Assembly: GCF_002810445.1 (NCBI RefSeq)
Contig: NZ_NEXS01000003.1
Location: forward strand, 62,001 to 126,000
Source of the DNA: Advenella sp. S44
Lineage (GTDB): Bacteria > Pseudomonadota > Gammaproteobacteria > Burkholderiales > Burkholderiaceae_B
Direction of reading: 5' to 3'
Length of the DNA stretch: 64,000 bases
In this document: positions 8,593 through 16,679 of the stretch, in pieces
How the letters are laid out: the number at the start of each line of letters is the position of its first letter
How positions within the stretch are numbered: the stretch's first letter is position 1
Translations under genes and position numbers: made by a program
Notes under the pieces: model-generated
What the model saw: only the letters and a program-made list of their open reading frames with translations
What the model was told of the DNA's origin: nothing
The model's database searches: none

Positions 8593-8853
8593 ATGAGCAA
8601 ACGGATGACAGAAAGCCAAATTGTGGCGATGTTGAAAGAAGCGGAAGCTGGGATACCGATTAAAGAGCTGTGCCGCAAGCATCATGTAGGTAACTCCACA
8701 TTTTATAAATGGCGAGCCAAATATGGCGGCATGGAGCTCTCCGACGTAAAACGACTCAAAGAGCTCGAGGAGGAGAATCGTCGCTTAAAGCAGATGTATG
8801 CTGATTTAAGTTTGAAGTCTCAGTTGCAGGAAGAAATCATAAAAAAGCTGTAG
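8593..8853 (+). CDS. IS3-family OrfA (HTH protein)
   Basis: 86 residues: N-terminal helix-turn-helix (TESQIVAMLKEAEAGIPIKE, then LCRKHHVGNSTFYKWRAKYGG) that binds the IS ends, followed by a leucine-zipper-like coiled coil (VKRLKELEEENRRLKQMY). The frame ends ATA AAA AAG CTG TAG; the A-AAA-AAG at 8841-8847 is an in-phase -1 slippery heptamer, and slipping there enters the orfB frame, so OrfAB transposase would be made by programmed frameshifting. OrfA alone usually acts as a regulator of transposition. Confidence 0.92.
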   Translation: MSKRMTESQIVAMLKEAEAGIPIKELCRKHHVGNSTFYKWRAKYGGMELSDVKRLKELEEENRRLKQMYADLSLKSQLQEEIIKKL

Positions 8854-9668
8854 TGCCTGTTGCGACGCGTAAAGACTGGGCAAAAGCGCTACAGGCACAG
8901 CATGACATCAGCGTTGTTTTAAGCTGCATGATTACGGGGATGAGTCGCACCGCGTTTTACTATCAGCCTAAACGTTGTGATGATAGCGAGGTAATTACAG
9001 TGCTAAACACGCTGGTTGAAAGACATCAACGTTGGGGGTTCCCCAAGTGTTTTAAGCGCATACGCGCTTTAGGTTACCGCTGGAATCATAAGCGTGTACA
9101 GCGTGTTTATAATGCATTGCGACTCAACATAAAGACAAAGCGCAAGCAACGCGTGCCTGCTCGCCAACCCGAACCACTCGTCGTACCTAAAAGTACGGGT
9201 CAGTGTTGGTCGATGGATTTTATGTCGGACCGCTTAGAAAATAACGTGCGATTTCGTACATTTAATGTGATTGACGATTGCAATCGCGAGTTGCTAGGAA
9301 TCGATATTGGCACGGGCTTGCCGTCTGCTCGTGTCACCCGTTACCTAGATGGGCTGGCCTCTTGGCACGGCTACCCACGTAGAGTTCGTGTCGATAATGG
9401 CCCCGAGTTCACCTCCGCGGAGTTCGTTCAGTGGGCACATCAACATGGCGTTTATATTGATTATACGCAGCCCGGTTGCCCCTATCAAAACGCCTATATT
9501 GAGCGCTTCAATCGTACGTACCGCCAAGAGGTATTAGATTTATATCTTTTTACGTCGTTGAAGCAAGTTCAACACATCACGGAACACTGGACAACGATTT
9601 ACAACACCGAAAGACCGCACGATTCACTCAATGACATGACACCCATTGACTATAAATTAACATTATAA
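8853..9668 (+). CDS. IS3-family OrfB (DDE transposase domain)
   Basis: 271 residues from a GTG overlapping the orfA stop; probably made mainly as an OrfAB fusion. An HTH_21 part (LVERHQRWGFPKCFKRIRAL) precedes the rve integrase core. The DDE triad is visible: D in CWSMDFMSD, D in RVRVDNGPEFTS, and E in PYQNAYIERFNRTYRQEV, the last with the IS3-typical spacing of about 35 residues. Ends with RPHDSLNDMTPIDYK, as usual. It appears intact. Confidence 0.93.
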   Translation: MPVATRKDWAKALQAQHDISVVLSCMITGMSRTAFYYQPKRCDDSEVITVLNTLVERHQRWGFPKCFKRIRALGYRWNHKRVQRVYNALRLNIKTKRKQRVPARQPEPLVVPKSTGQCWSMDFMSDRLENNVRFRTFNVIDDCNRELLGIDIGTGLPSARVTRYLDGLASWHGYPRRVRVDNGPEFTSAEFVQWAHQHGVYIDYTQPGCPYQNAYIERFNRTYRQEVLDLYLFTSLKQVQHITEHWTTIYNTERPHDSLNDMTPIDYKLTL

Positions 9669-9707
9669 ATTCTATGTGTGTGGTGTATTAAAGATGGGGT
9701 ATTTACA

Positions 9708-9711
9708 GTAT
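9708..9711. repeat. Target-site duplication, right copy (GTAT)
   Basis: Second copy of the 4-bp GTAT flanking the IS; see 8517-8520. Deleting the IS plus one copy restores the enolase-superfamily frame. Confidence 0.85.
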
Positions 9712-10204
9712 CGGCCCAGTCACGGTATCCGCCCAGCAATTCGCAGACGGTGCGCCCTTCCTTTTTACCTCGTATGTCCCAAAGGGCAATATCGATCGCC
9801 GATAAAGCGTTCGATATAACTCCTGTATATGCACGGTTATTCAACTTTTTCCATACAGTGGAGTGAATCTTCTCCGTGTGATAGGGGTCCATCCCCTTGA
9901 GCGTTGGGAGCAGATGATCGGTGATTGCCGAGATGACTGCCCAGGGCAGGAACTGGCCCGTAATACCGAGACCCGAAATCCCTTCGTCGGTTTCAACTTC
10001 GACGAAGACAAATGATCTGCTTTCGATGGACTTCCCGATTCCGGGAAGGTCTATTTCGTTTCGATGTAGTGAAGCTTTAATATCAGTAATTTTCATATTG
10101 GAGTATGGATAAAGAAGAGGCCCCTGGCCTGTTGCAATCGATTGGTTGTATGCATGCGAATGGTTTGATATGCATGCTGCGTACTTTAATCGTGTCCGAG
10201 TCAT

Positions 10205-10260
10205 CAGTCCAATTCAATGATAATATCGATTAATGAGTTTTATAGATAGGAATTGCCACA
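10205..10260. promoter_or_regulatory. Divergent promoter region with candidate LysR box
   Basis: The short gap between the enolase-superfamily gene and the LysR gene contains an imperfect dyad around ATAATATCGATTAAT that fits the T-N11-A pattern of LysR-type regulators. The divergent layout supports control of the enolase/Bug genes and of lysR itself. The exact box is not proven. Confidence 0.35.
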
Positions 10261-11190
10261 ATGAATGCAACACTCAGACACCTTCGATGCTTTGTGGAAG
10301 TGGCGCTCTGGCAGAGTGTCACCAAAGCGGCGCTTCAACTGAACGTATCACAATCGGCGCTTACACTCACACTGCAGCAACTGGAAGCGTCCATCGGCGT
10401 GCGGTTATTTGACCGAACGACGCGGACGCTGCTACTCACGGCGGCGGGGGAAGAGTTTCTTCCCACCGCGCACAGGCTACTGGAGGATTTCGATTCTGCT
10501 TTGGGAAAGATGCGCGCGATCGGGGCACGGACTCGGGGTCACGTCAATATCGCCGTGGTGCCTTCAATCATGGCACTTGTGATACCAAAAATGATAGGCA
10601 AATTTATGAAATTATGCCCGAATGTCACTGTACATCTTCGGGAAGATGGTTCCACCGCTGCAGAGCAACGGGTTTTGAGTCGGGAAGCAGACTTTGGTAT
10701 CACTAGTCCATTGAACCGCCTCTCAAATCTGCGTTATACGCCCCTTTTTGACGATCAATTTGCGGTTGTATTCAATACCGGGCATCCTCTGGCAAACTTA
10801 AAACGTGTTTGTTGGAGTGATTTGAATCCGTATCCGGTTATTGGTTTTTCACAGGACAGCCGACTCGCAATGCAAGTGAGGCAGATGCAATCGCCGACCG
10901 TGCCCAATCATGTACGAAGTCCGCTATGTCAGGTCAGTCATACGGCCACAATTGAATCTTTGGTTAACCAGGGATTGGGCATATGTGCATTGCCGTCACT
11001 TTCTGCGCAAAGAGTACCGTTGAATAAACTGGAATGCCGGCTGCTTGAAGAACCAGCATATCACCGACAGGTATGTCTGGTTCAGCCCGATCAGCGCAGC
11101 CTGTCGCCTGCGGCCGAAGTTATGCTTGATCTGATCCTGGAAGAAATCCCGCGTTCAGCCGTATCTGCTGGTGTCAGGATGCTTATCTAG
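10261..11190 (+). CDS. LysR-family transcriptional regulator
   Basis: 309 residues, the family length. N-terminal winged HTH: LRHLRCFVEVALWQSVTKAA then LNVSQSALTLTLQQLEASIG and LFDRTTRTLLLTAAGEEF (residues about 5-65). The rest is the two-lobed inducer-binding domain (GHVNIAVVPSIMALVIPKMI). AGGAA lies upstream of the ATG. It is transcribed divergently from the IS-broken enolase-superfamily gene and the Bug receptor gene and most likely controls them in response to the transported acid or its product. The inducer is unknown. Confidence 0.92.
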   Translation: MNATLRHLRCFVEVALWQSVTKAALQLNVSQSALTLTLQQLEASIGVRLFDRTTRTLLLTAAGEEFLPTAHRLLEDFDSALGKMRAIGARTRGHVNIAVVPSIMALVIPKMIGKFMKLCPNVTVHLREDGSTAAEQRVLSREADFGITSPLNRLSNLRYTPLFDDQFAVVFNTGHPLANLKRVCWSDLNPYPVIGFSQDSRLAMQVRQMQSPTVPNHVRSPLCQVSHTATIESLVNQGLGICALPSLSAQRVPLNKLECRLLEEPAYHRQVCLVQPDQRSLSPAAEVMLDLILEEIPRSAVSAGVRMLI

Positions 11191-11234
11191 CACTTGAAAG
11201 TGTCATTTCGCTCGCCGCCAGCATCTACCACTGC

Positions 11235-11414
11235 TTACCGTACCTTGTTCTCATTCACATTCCTGGACACGTCATGGAGCTGTAGCACGGCTGCATTGCG
11301 CCCGGTACGACGGCAGACAATGTTCAGATCGACAGTTATGCCGTCCTTGCGTCGAATGGGTCGGAATATCGCTACATAAAAGAGCTTTGTTTGTGCGTTC
11401 CGAAATGAGATGCG
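11235..11414 (-). pseudogene. Possible PAS-domain fragment
   Basis: The 367-bp gap after lysR has no intact gene. One minus-strand open stretch reads ...FYVAIFRPIRRKDGITVDLN followed by GRNAAVLQLHDVSRNVNENK, resembling the last strands of a PAS domain (RRKDGs..pv......GR.A.l...rDvTe). It has stops at both ends and no start. Probably debris of a sensor or regulator; weak call. Confidence 0.25.
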
Positions 11415-11557
11415 TCAGGTATCACCATATGGTCGAACTCTCCCTTCAACAACAATGGCGTTGACACTGTCCGCTTGGGCAATTTTCGACCCGATATGCT
11501 CACGCGCTGGCGCACGTTTGTGGTCACCTTGTCTATGGAGCCTGCGCGGCCAGCAAT

Positions 11558-12297
11558 TTAAGCGCCAACTTGCTTAATCCAGTCGCGTATGTTCATTCCA
11601 ACACGCTCAATGTCTGTTCGATTCAGTGTGCCGCTATGCATAATTACGTTCCGTGACCGCTCAATAACGTCCATAAGTCCGGTGGCCCACTCGATTGTTG
11701 GAATGTGAGCTTCAAAGAGTGTCCAGTTTTGCCTCAGGATGCTGACAAGGTCTCCCATTAGGGTGTAGTTAATCGGATTGTCCTCTCGTTGGACATGCCA
11801 ACGGATTTTGTCCTGCGAATCTTCTCCGATACACAGGCATCCCACCTGTTTGCACCGATTTCTTCAGACAGCACTTTGGTAATTAGATCGTGTACTGAAT
11901 TCTCAAAACCTGCAATAGCAATATATATGTTGGCCATAGCGCGGGCATCATCTATGGGATGGTCGTCAAGCAGATCTAACGACAAAACTCTTGCAATCTC
12001 GGACGAATCGAATTCTGCGAGTCGGCGGTTCCGCCGTCCTGCAGTATCAAGCGCCTGCTCAGTGAGATGTGCTCGATATACAAATTCGTACAGGAGGCTT
12101 TCTGGTGAGGTCATAGCAGATGGCGTCGGAGACTTTGGAACAGAGCATCGTAGACTTGTGGTGTGATCATTCGATAGCTTTTTGTCATTCTGATTATTAT
12201 TGTGCGTTTCATCTGTGCCTGGGCCTGGCGTCGAGTGAGTGCTTGCTGTCGATTGAAAATTTCCTAGCTTTACCAGGGTAGTAAAAGTCATTGCCAT
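11558..12297 (-). pseudogene. HEPN-domain protein gene with a single-base frameshift
   Basis: Starts at an ATG (12297) with AAAGGAG upstream. The first frame gives about 165 useful residues: a polar, probably disordered leader to about residue 60, then helical LLYEFVYRAHLTEQALDTAG and ENSVHDLITKVLSEEIGANR. A shift of one base in a run of four T at 11806-11809 (four A on the coding strand; five would restore the frame) moves into a second frame with REDNPINYTLMGDLVSILRQ, then WTLFEAHIPTIEWATGL and ERSRNVIMHSGTL. That tail matches the Swt1-type HEPN layout, with R-x4-H (RNVIMH) as the putative RNase site. Either a real mutation or a homopolymer read error. Possible defence or toxin role is inference. 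Confidence 0.6.
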
Positions 12298-12758
12298 TTT
12301 GTCTCCTTTCTAGTCCATGCACTCAGTCTATTTGCTACTAATCTATACTATTAATACAAAATGCACCATTTCAACTAACAGGAGACAGCAAATACGATAG
12401 GTATGAACATGCGATATATCCCGAGTAGGAGTTTTTCCCCGCATAACCAATGCCCATTTTTGACACCGGCAAAATCAGGCGTTATATATTTTATCGAGTT
12501 ATCCATACTGGCATAAATAGAAGCCCCGAATGCACCCGAAAGTACACCGGTTTGCAATTTTCATAAAAGTAGGGGCCCCTACGCCCCCGTTGTCTATATT
12601 GAACATCACCACCGGGACATATCCGAGCTGGCCAAAATATGCAGGAAGCGAGGATGTGAATAGCGCGGCTTCCATTCACTGCGTGAACGATTGAGAAAAT
12701 TGATCTATTAAGGATGACTTTTAGCAGCAGCGCCAATTTTAAAACACAATTCCAGCCG
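12298..12758. other. 461-bp gap without a supportable gene
   Basis: Between the HEPN gene and the second dctM. Short minus-strand frames read as hydrophobic fragments (for example LPAYFGQLGYVPVVMFNIDN, then TGVLSGAFGASIYASMDNSI in another frame) and might be a decayed membrane protein gene, but no start, ribosome site or family match was seen. I call nothing here. Confidence 0.4.
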
Positions 12759-14057
12759 TCATTTTCCCATTCCAAGTGCATTCGGCAGACCTGTAGCTAT
12801 TTCTGGAACGAACGTAACAAGCAATACTATAAACAACAGTACTGCCAGATAAGGCAATACACTCAAGCTTAGCCTTTCTACGGAAACCTTCGAAATACGT
12901 GATGCTACAAATAAATTTACCCCCAGTGGCGGAGTGAGCAACGCCATTTCATTCGTGATGACCAGGATAATACCAAAGTGAATAGGGTCTATACCTACCA
13001 GATGGAGCATAGGGAGTACCACAGGTACGAGGATAATGATTGTGGATAATGTTTCCATAAACATGCCCAGTACAATCAACACAACGATAAGCATTAAAAG
13101 AATAATTTCCGGCTGTGTGGATATACTCAAAACTGCTTCGGCCAATTTTTGCGGAATTTGTTCATATGTCATGATTTTTCCGAACAACGTGGACGTGCCG
13201 ACGATGATCAGCACGGCACCGCACATATTGACACCCTCCAACAGCGCCTTATAAATATGGATTGGCTTTAATACACGATTGACAACACCGGCCACGAATA
13301 ACGAATAAACGATAGCAAGTACTGAAGCCTCTACAGTTGTCGCAACACCTGAATATATTGAACCCAGGATAATGACCGGTGTCATTAACGAAAAAAAACC
13401 CTTTTTGCAAGCTTGTAGAAATACACCCAAATTGAACGATTGGGCGTACTGGCCGCCATTGAACCCATTTCTGCGGGCGAGCAGCCAAGCCATCGCGGAC
13501 ATCGAAAAGGCCACGACAAACCCAGGGATAAATCCAGCAGTAAACATACCAGTTAAGGAAACATTCGCCAAAATGCCGTAAATAATCATAGGATTACTTG
13601 GAGGTATGAGGATTCCGATCGTGCCGCCAGACGACGCAACAGCACCGGCATATTCTTTGCTGTATCCATTTTTAATCATCGTCGGAACCAGTAATGCACC
13701 GACAGCTGCCACGGTGCCTGGTCCGGAACCAGAGATTGCAGCAAAAAACGTACACGCCATAATCGTTGTTATACCAAGGCCACCATACATCCTGCCGACA
13801 AGCTGCTTGACGACGTCCACAATCTGGGAAGTAATATTTCCATGTTCCATTATTACCCCTGCAATAATAAAGCAGGGTATGGCCAGTAGTGGAAACATAT
13901 TCAAGCCATCAAAAATCGAATTATGAATAACGGACATTGGCAAATAATCGCCAGCCACCAATGCAACTATCGATGCTATTGCCAAACTCATGAATATTGG
14001 CATGCCCATAAGGAATAGCACTGCCAGTGAAATGAGAACGAGGGTTGAAACTTCCAT
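12759..14057 (-). CDS. TRAP transporter large permease (DctM family), second system
   Basis: 432 residues with about 12 membrane helices. Marks: LLAIPCFIIAGVIMEHGNIT, ISGSGPGTVAAVGA, GILIPPSNPMIIYGI and ALLTPPLGVNLFVASRI. It is the last gene of the lacI-transketolase-reductase-TRAP operon, 21 bp after dctQ. It shares layout but little close sequence with the DctM at 4512-5801, so the two systems probably carry different ligands. It would drive import by Na+ or H+ symport. Confidence 0.92.
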   Translation of the reverse strand: MEVSTLVLISLAVLFLMGMPIFMSLAIASIVALVAGDYLPMSVIHNSIFDGLNMFPLLAIPCFIIAGVIMEHGNITSQIVDVVKQLVGRMYGGLGITTIMACTFFAAISGSGPGTVAAVGALLVPTMIKNGYSKEYAGAVASSGGTIGILIPPSNPMIIYGILANVSLTGMFTAGFIPGFVVAFSMSAMAWLLARRNGFNGGQYAQSFNLGVFLQACKKGFFSLMTPVIILGSIYSGVATTVEASVLAIVYSLFVAGVVNRVLKPIHIYKALLEGVNMCGAVLIIVGTSTLFGKIMTYEQIPQKLAEAVLSISTQPEIILLMLIVVLIVLGMFMETLSTIIILVPVVLPMLHLVGIDPIHFGIILVITNEMALLTPPLGVNLFVASRISKVSVERLSLSVLPYLAVLLFIVLLVTFVPEIATGLPNALGMGK

Positions 14058-14078
14058 GGGAGCTTCCTCTAGTATGTA

Positions 14079-14606
14079 TTATTGGAGCGGCTGCTCAATG
14101 TCTTCCCTGACCAGTCCTGTCAAAGTGCCGTCTCGCCATCTTATGTAATAATTCTCGATGATCCGCCAGCTCATCGCTATGAAACTAAGCGGAATAATCA
14201 TTTCTATGTAGGCACGTACAATACCTAATGTCGGTGATAATTCAGGAAATTCGATGCCAGAACGAATGACATCCCATGACCACCAGGCAATCAATATATT
14301 GAATACCACCCATACTAGATCACACAAAATTCTGAAATACAGCCGGTATCTGAGCGGAAATAGCAGAAACTGTGCTGAGATACGTACATGCGCGGCATGC
14401 TTGGCAACCATCGGAACCGCAGCGAACGTAGCCCAGAGAAAAGTATATCTACTTAACTCTTCACTCCAGGGCACACCAGCTCCTGTGAAACTACGCATTC
14501 CCACCTGAACCACCAGACACAGCACCATTGCGCCCATGCAGGTAACACTGAGTATTTCTTCAAAATGATCATACAGCCATCGAATTGACAGTTTTTTTTT
14601 CATCAT
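14079..14606 (-). CDS. TRAP transporter small permease (DctQ family), second system
   Basis: 175 residues, four predicted helices. VPWSEELSRYTFLWATFAAV carries the family's conserved W-x-EE-x-x-R/Y segment. Lies 25 bp after dctP and 21 bp before dctM on the minus strand. Pairs with DctM as the membrane part of the transporter. Confidence 0.9.
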   Translation of the reverse strand: MMKKKLSIRWLYDHFEEILSVTCMGAMVLCLVVQVGMRSFTGAGVPWSEELSRYTFLWATFAAVPMVAKHAAHVRISAQFLLFPLRYRLYFRILCDLVWVVFNILIAWWSWDVIRSGIEFPELSPTLGIVRAYIEMIIPLSFIAMSWRIIENYYIRWRDGTLTGLVREDIEQPLQ

Positions 14607-14631
14607 CTGACTCCTTATCGTTTATAAGGTC

Positions 14632-15690
14632 TCACGATTTCTTCGACATGATTTCCTGGGCTTCATCCATCATGCTCTTGCCTCCAATCTGCTTGTAGAA
14701 CTTCGGCCAGATAGCGCGCGCTTTTTCCTGCCAAATAAGTCCGTCAGTTGGAGTACTGACCTGCATTCCGTGATCCACACACTCCTTCTTGGCCTGTGCC
14801 TCCAGCTTCTCAGCGTATTGCCATTCTGCTTCAGCTGCTGCCCTTGCTGCTTTAGTCACAAGTTCTTTAGATGGTTGGTCCAAACGACGAAACCACTGTT
14901 CGCTCACCAGCATAGGTCCAACCCAAAGCATGTACGGAATTTCAGTCACGTACTTTTGAACTTCCCAGAATTTATTGTCGCGGTTGACTGAGTACGGATT
15001 CTCCTGTCCATCAACAACGCCTTGTTGCAAAGCATTAAAAGTTTCTGCCCAAGCCAGAGGATGAGGCTCTACTCCCCAGGAACGAAATGCATCCAATTGC
15101 ACGTCAACAGAAGGAACACGGATTTTCAATCCTTTCAAATCATCGATTTTCGTTATAGGATGTTTTGAATTGGTAATGTGACGATAGCCACCAATAAGCC
15201 AGGACAACGGGCGCGCACCACTCTGCTTGGCAATGGTTTCGCCGATTTTGTCCGTGAAAGCAGTGTCTCCGAATAATCTGGCCGCAGCATCTGTATCCGG
15301 GAACATATAAGGGAGTGAAAATATATTCGCCTGTGCTGCAAACGGCGTTAAATTGCCGACTGCCAGAACAGCCAGTTGAATTTCCTGATCCCGTAATTGC
15401 CGGACATTGGATTGCTCGTCGCCAAGGGCGCCACCATAGAAAGTCTGAACTTTAATCTGTCCATTCGACTCCTTCTCAACGATCTCTTTGAATTTATCAA
15501 TAGCATAAGTGTGCACCCCTCCATTCGGGCTTGAAGTTGCTGCACGTATCGTCATACTCTTATATTCGAGCGCGTGGGCGGATACCAGCGGACTCAGAGC
15601 AATCAATGACAAGCCGACTTTTAGAAGCGAGGATGGCTGGCGTAATATGGTGGTGAAATGCTCGCGCTTGGATGATAATAGTGATTTCAT
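14632..15690 (-). CDS. TRAP transporter substrate-binding protein (DctP family), second system
   Basis: 352 residues from an ATG at 15690 with AGGAGA seven bases upstream; an earlier in-frame start would add a non-signal leader. Signal segment SLLKVGLSLIALSPLVSAHA precedes LEYKSMTIRAATSSPNGGVH. Family marks: FKEIVEKESNGQIKVQTFYG, SLPYMFPDTDAAARLF, ligand arginine in DLKGLKIRVPSVDV and FNALQQGVVDGQENP. It follows the reductase gene by about 95 bp. The ligand is unknown; the neighbours suggest a small hydroxylated or sulfonated acid. Confidence 0.9.
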   Translation of the reverse strand: MKSLLSSKREHFTTILRQPSSLLKVGLSLIALSPLVSAHALEYKSMTIRAATSSPNGGVHTYAIDKFKEIVEKESNGQIKVQTFYGGALGDEQSNVRQLRDQEIQLAVLAVGNLTPFAAQANIFSLPYMFPDTDAAARLFGDTAFTDKIGETIAKQSGARPLSWLIGGYRHITNSKHPITKIDDLKGLKIRVPSVDVQLDAFRSWGVEPHPLAWAETFNALQQGVVDGQENPYSVNRDNKFWEVQKYVTEIPYMLWVGPMLVSEQWFRRLDQPSKELVTKAARAAAEAEWQYAEKLEAQAKKECVDHGMQVSTPTDGLIWQEKARAIWPKFYKQIGGKSMMDEAQEIMSKKS

Positions 15691-15785
15691 GGCATGTCTC
15701 CTGATATTGTCCGGTCTGACGCCGGTTTGTATAAATATAAATAAAAGCGAACACTTGCTTGAACAAATTCCAAGCAAGCATGGTT

Positions 15786-16679
15786 CTATGCTGGCCGCAA
15801 TCCGGCAATATCTTCAAGTACGTGAAGCATAGAAGTGCAGTCTTCTTCTGATCTTCCCCAGGGGGCCGCCAATCCAAAAGATTGTCTCGCCGCCGCTCCG
15901 ATAAACAACGGAGCACCCAATTGGTCTCCCAGCTTTAACGCCAACGTAATGTCTTTCAAGCCCATTTTCAAAGGGAACTCGGGAGTGACGTCACCACGCA
16001 AAACTTTTCTTGGAAAGTTCGTCAACATTTGACCCTTTCCAGCTGGTGTTGAGCCAAAGACACGCATCGCAATCTCCCGGTCAATGCCTGCAAGACGCGC
16101 AAAAGTGAGGCCTTCGGCAGCGACGACCATATTCACCATTGAGATATAGTTGTTTATGAGTTTGAGTCGAATTGCCGTACCCAACGGGCCGACATGCAAA
16201 ATATCTTCTTCTTTACCCAACTGACTCAACACTGGCATAGCGGTTGCCAAATCGTCGGATTCGCCGCCGGCAAGCACCAATAACTCACCTCGGGCCGCCT
16301 CACTCATGCCCCGACAAACGGGAACATCCATGGACCGAATACCCAATGCGCTGAGGCGTTCGGCGCAGCAATGTATATAATTTGCATCCGATGTGCTCAT
16401 CTCCAGAAGCAAGGCCCCTGAGCGAAGCCCCTTTACTGCACCTGAAGCCCCAAATAAGGCCTGCTCAACGGCTTTCTCATTCGGAAGCATCGTGATGATG
16501 ATATCTGCATCGATAGCAGTCTTCTCCGGCGTCTCGCCAAAGGTAAACCGTTCATCTACCAAACGCGTCTGGGCCTCGGGTGATAGATCAAAACCAACAA
16601 CCTGATGGTCGCCCTGAATAAGGCGCCGGACCATAGGAATTCCCATCTTTCCAAGGCCGAAAAAGGCGATACGCATCAT
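15786..16679 (-). CDS. NAD(P)-dependent beta-hydroxyacid dehydrogenase family, YihU (sulfolactaldehyde reductase)-like
   Basis: 297 residues. Rossmann motif GLGKMG near residue 8; catalytic lysine in RLKLINNY near 170; C-terminal helical domain. The usual substrate strand DAPVSGG of 3-hydroxyisobutyrate and tartronate semialdehyde reductases is replaced by DVPVCRG. From memory, YihU has DVPVGR here and uses that Arg, the Asn pair and the Ser of its NNYMS for the sulfonate; all are kept here (R, NN, S in NNYIS). This makes an organosulfonate aldehyde/alcohol pair plausible, though a carboxylated substrate cannot be excluded. The start overlaps the transketolase C-subunit stop (ATGA), so the three enzymes are translationally linked. 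Confidence 0.75.
   Translation of the reverse strand: MMRIAFFGLGKMGIPMVRRLIQGDHQVVGFDLSPEAQTRLVDERFTFGETPEKTAIDADIIITMLPNEKAVEQALFGASGAVKGLRSGALLLEMSTSDANYIHCCAERLSALGIRSMDVPVCRGMSEAARGELLVLAGGESDDLATAMPVLSQLGKEEDILHVGPLGTAIRLKLINNYISMVNMVVAAEGLTFARLAGIDREIAMRVFGSTPAGKGQMLTNFPRKVLRGDVTPEFPLKMGLKDITLALKLGDQLGAPLFIGAAARQSFGLAAPWGRSEEDCTSMLHVLEDIAGLRPA

Larger units (their letters stand above)
8521..9707 (+). mobile_element. IS3-family insertion sequence, IS407-group-like, 1,187 bp
   Basis: Ends are imperfect inverted repeats: the left begins TGTAACTATCCCC and the right, read inward, TGTAAATACCCC; both continue to a shared TAATACA about 18-25 bases in. The element carries overlapping orfA and orfB joined by an A-AAA-AAG slippery heptamer. 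It is flanked by GTAT duplications and sits within an enolase-superfamily gene. The complete ends, intact frames and perfect duplication suggest a recent and possibly active copy. Confidence 0.92.
7760..10096 (-). pseudogene. Mandelate racemase/muconate lactonizing (enolase) superfamily gene, split by an IS
   Basis: The N-terminal part runs from an ATG at 10096 to the IS edge at 9708; the C-terminal part runs from 8516 to a stop at 7760. Removing the IS and one GTAT copy rejoins ...RDWADT with YTTFGYPFFDEDQ in frame and gives 381 residues, normal for acid-sugar dehydratases. Seen in the reconstruction: N-terminal capping domain (NNRAYTGVISNALSAIDIAL), Lys of HRALKMVV, metal ligands in MIDANCYF, WFEEPI and the AAGQMEGH segment, and the barrel end SNGGGWPIFNMH. 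The intact enzyme would dehydrate or epimerise a sugar acid in the cytoplasm. The disruption looks recent, since no other lesion is visible. Two fragments are unlikely to be active. Confidence 0.88.

Noticed and set aside
12491-12781. 96-residue minus-strand frame after dctM
   Set aside because: Overlaps the dctM end, no family features, no ribosome site.
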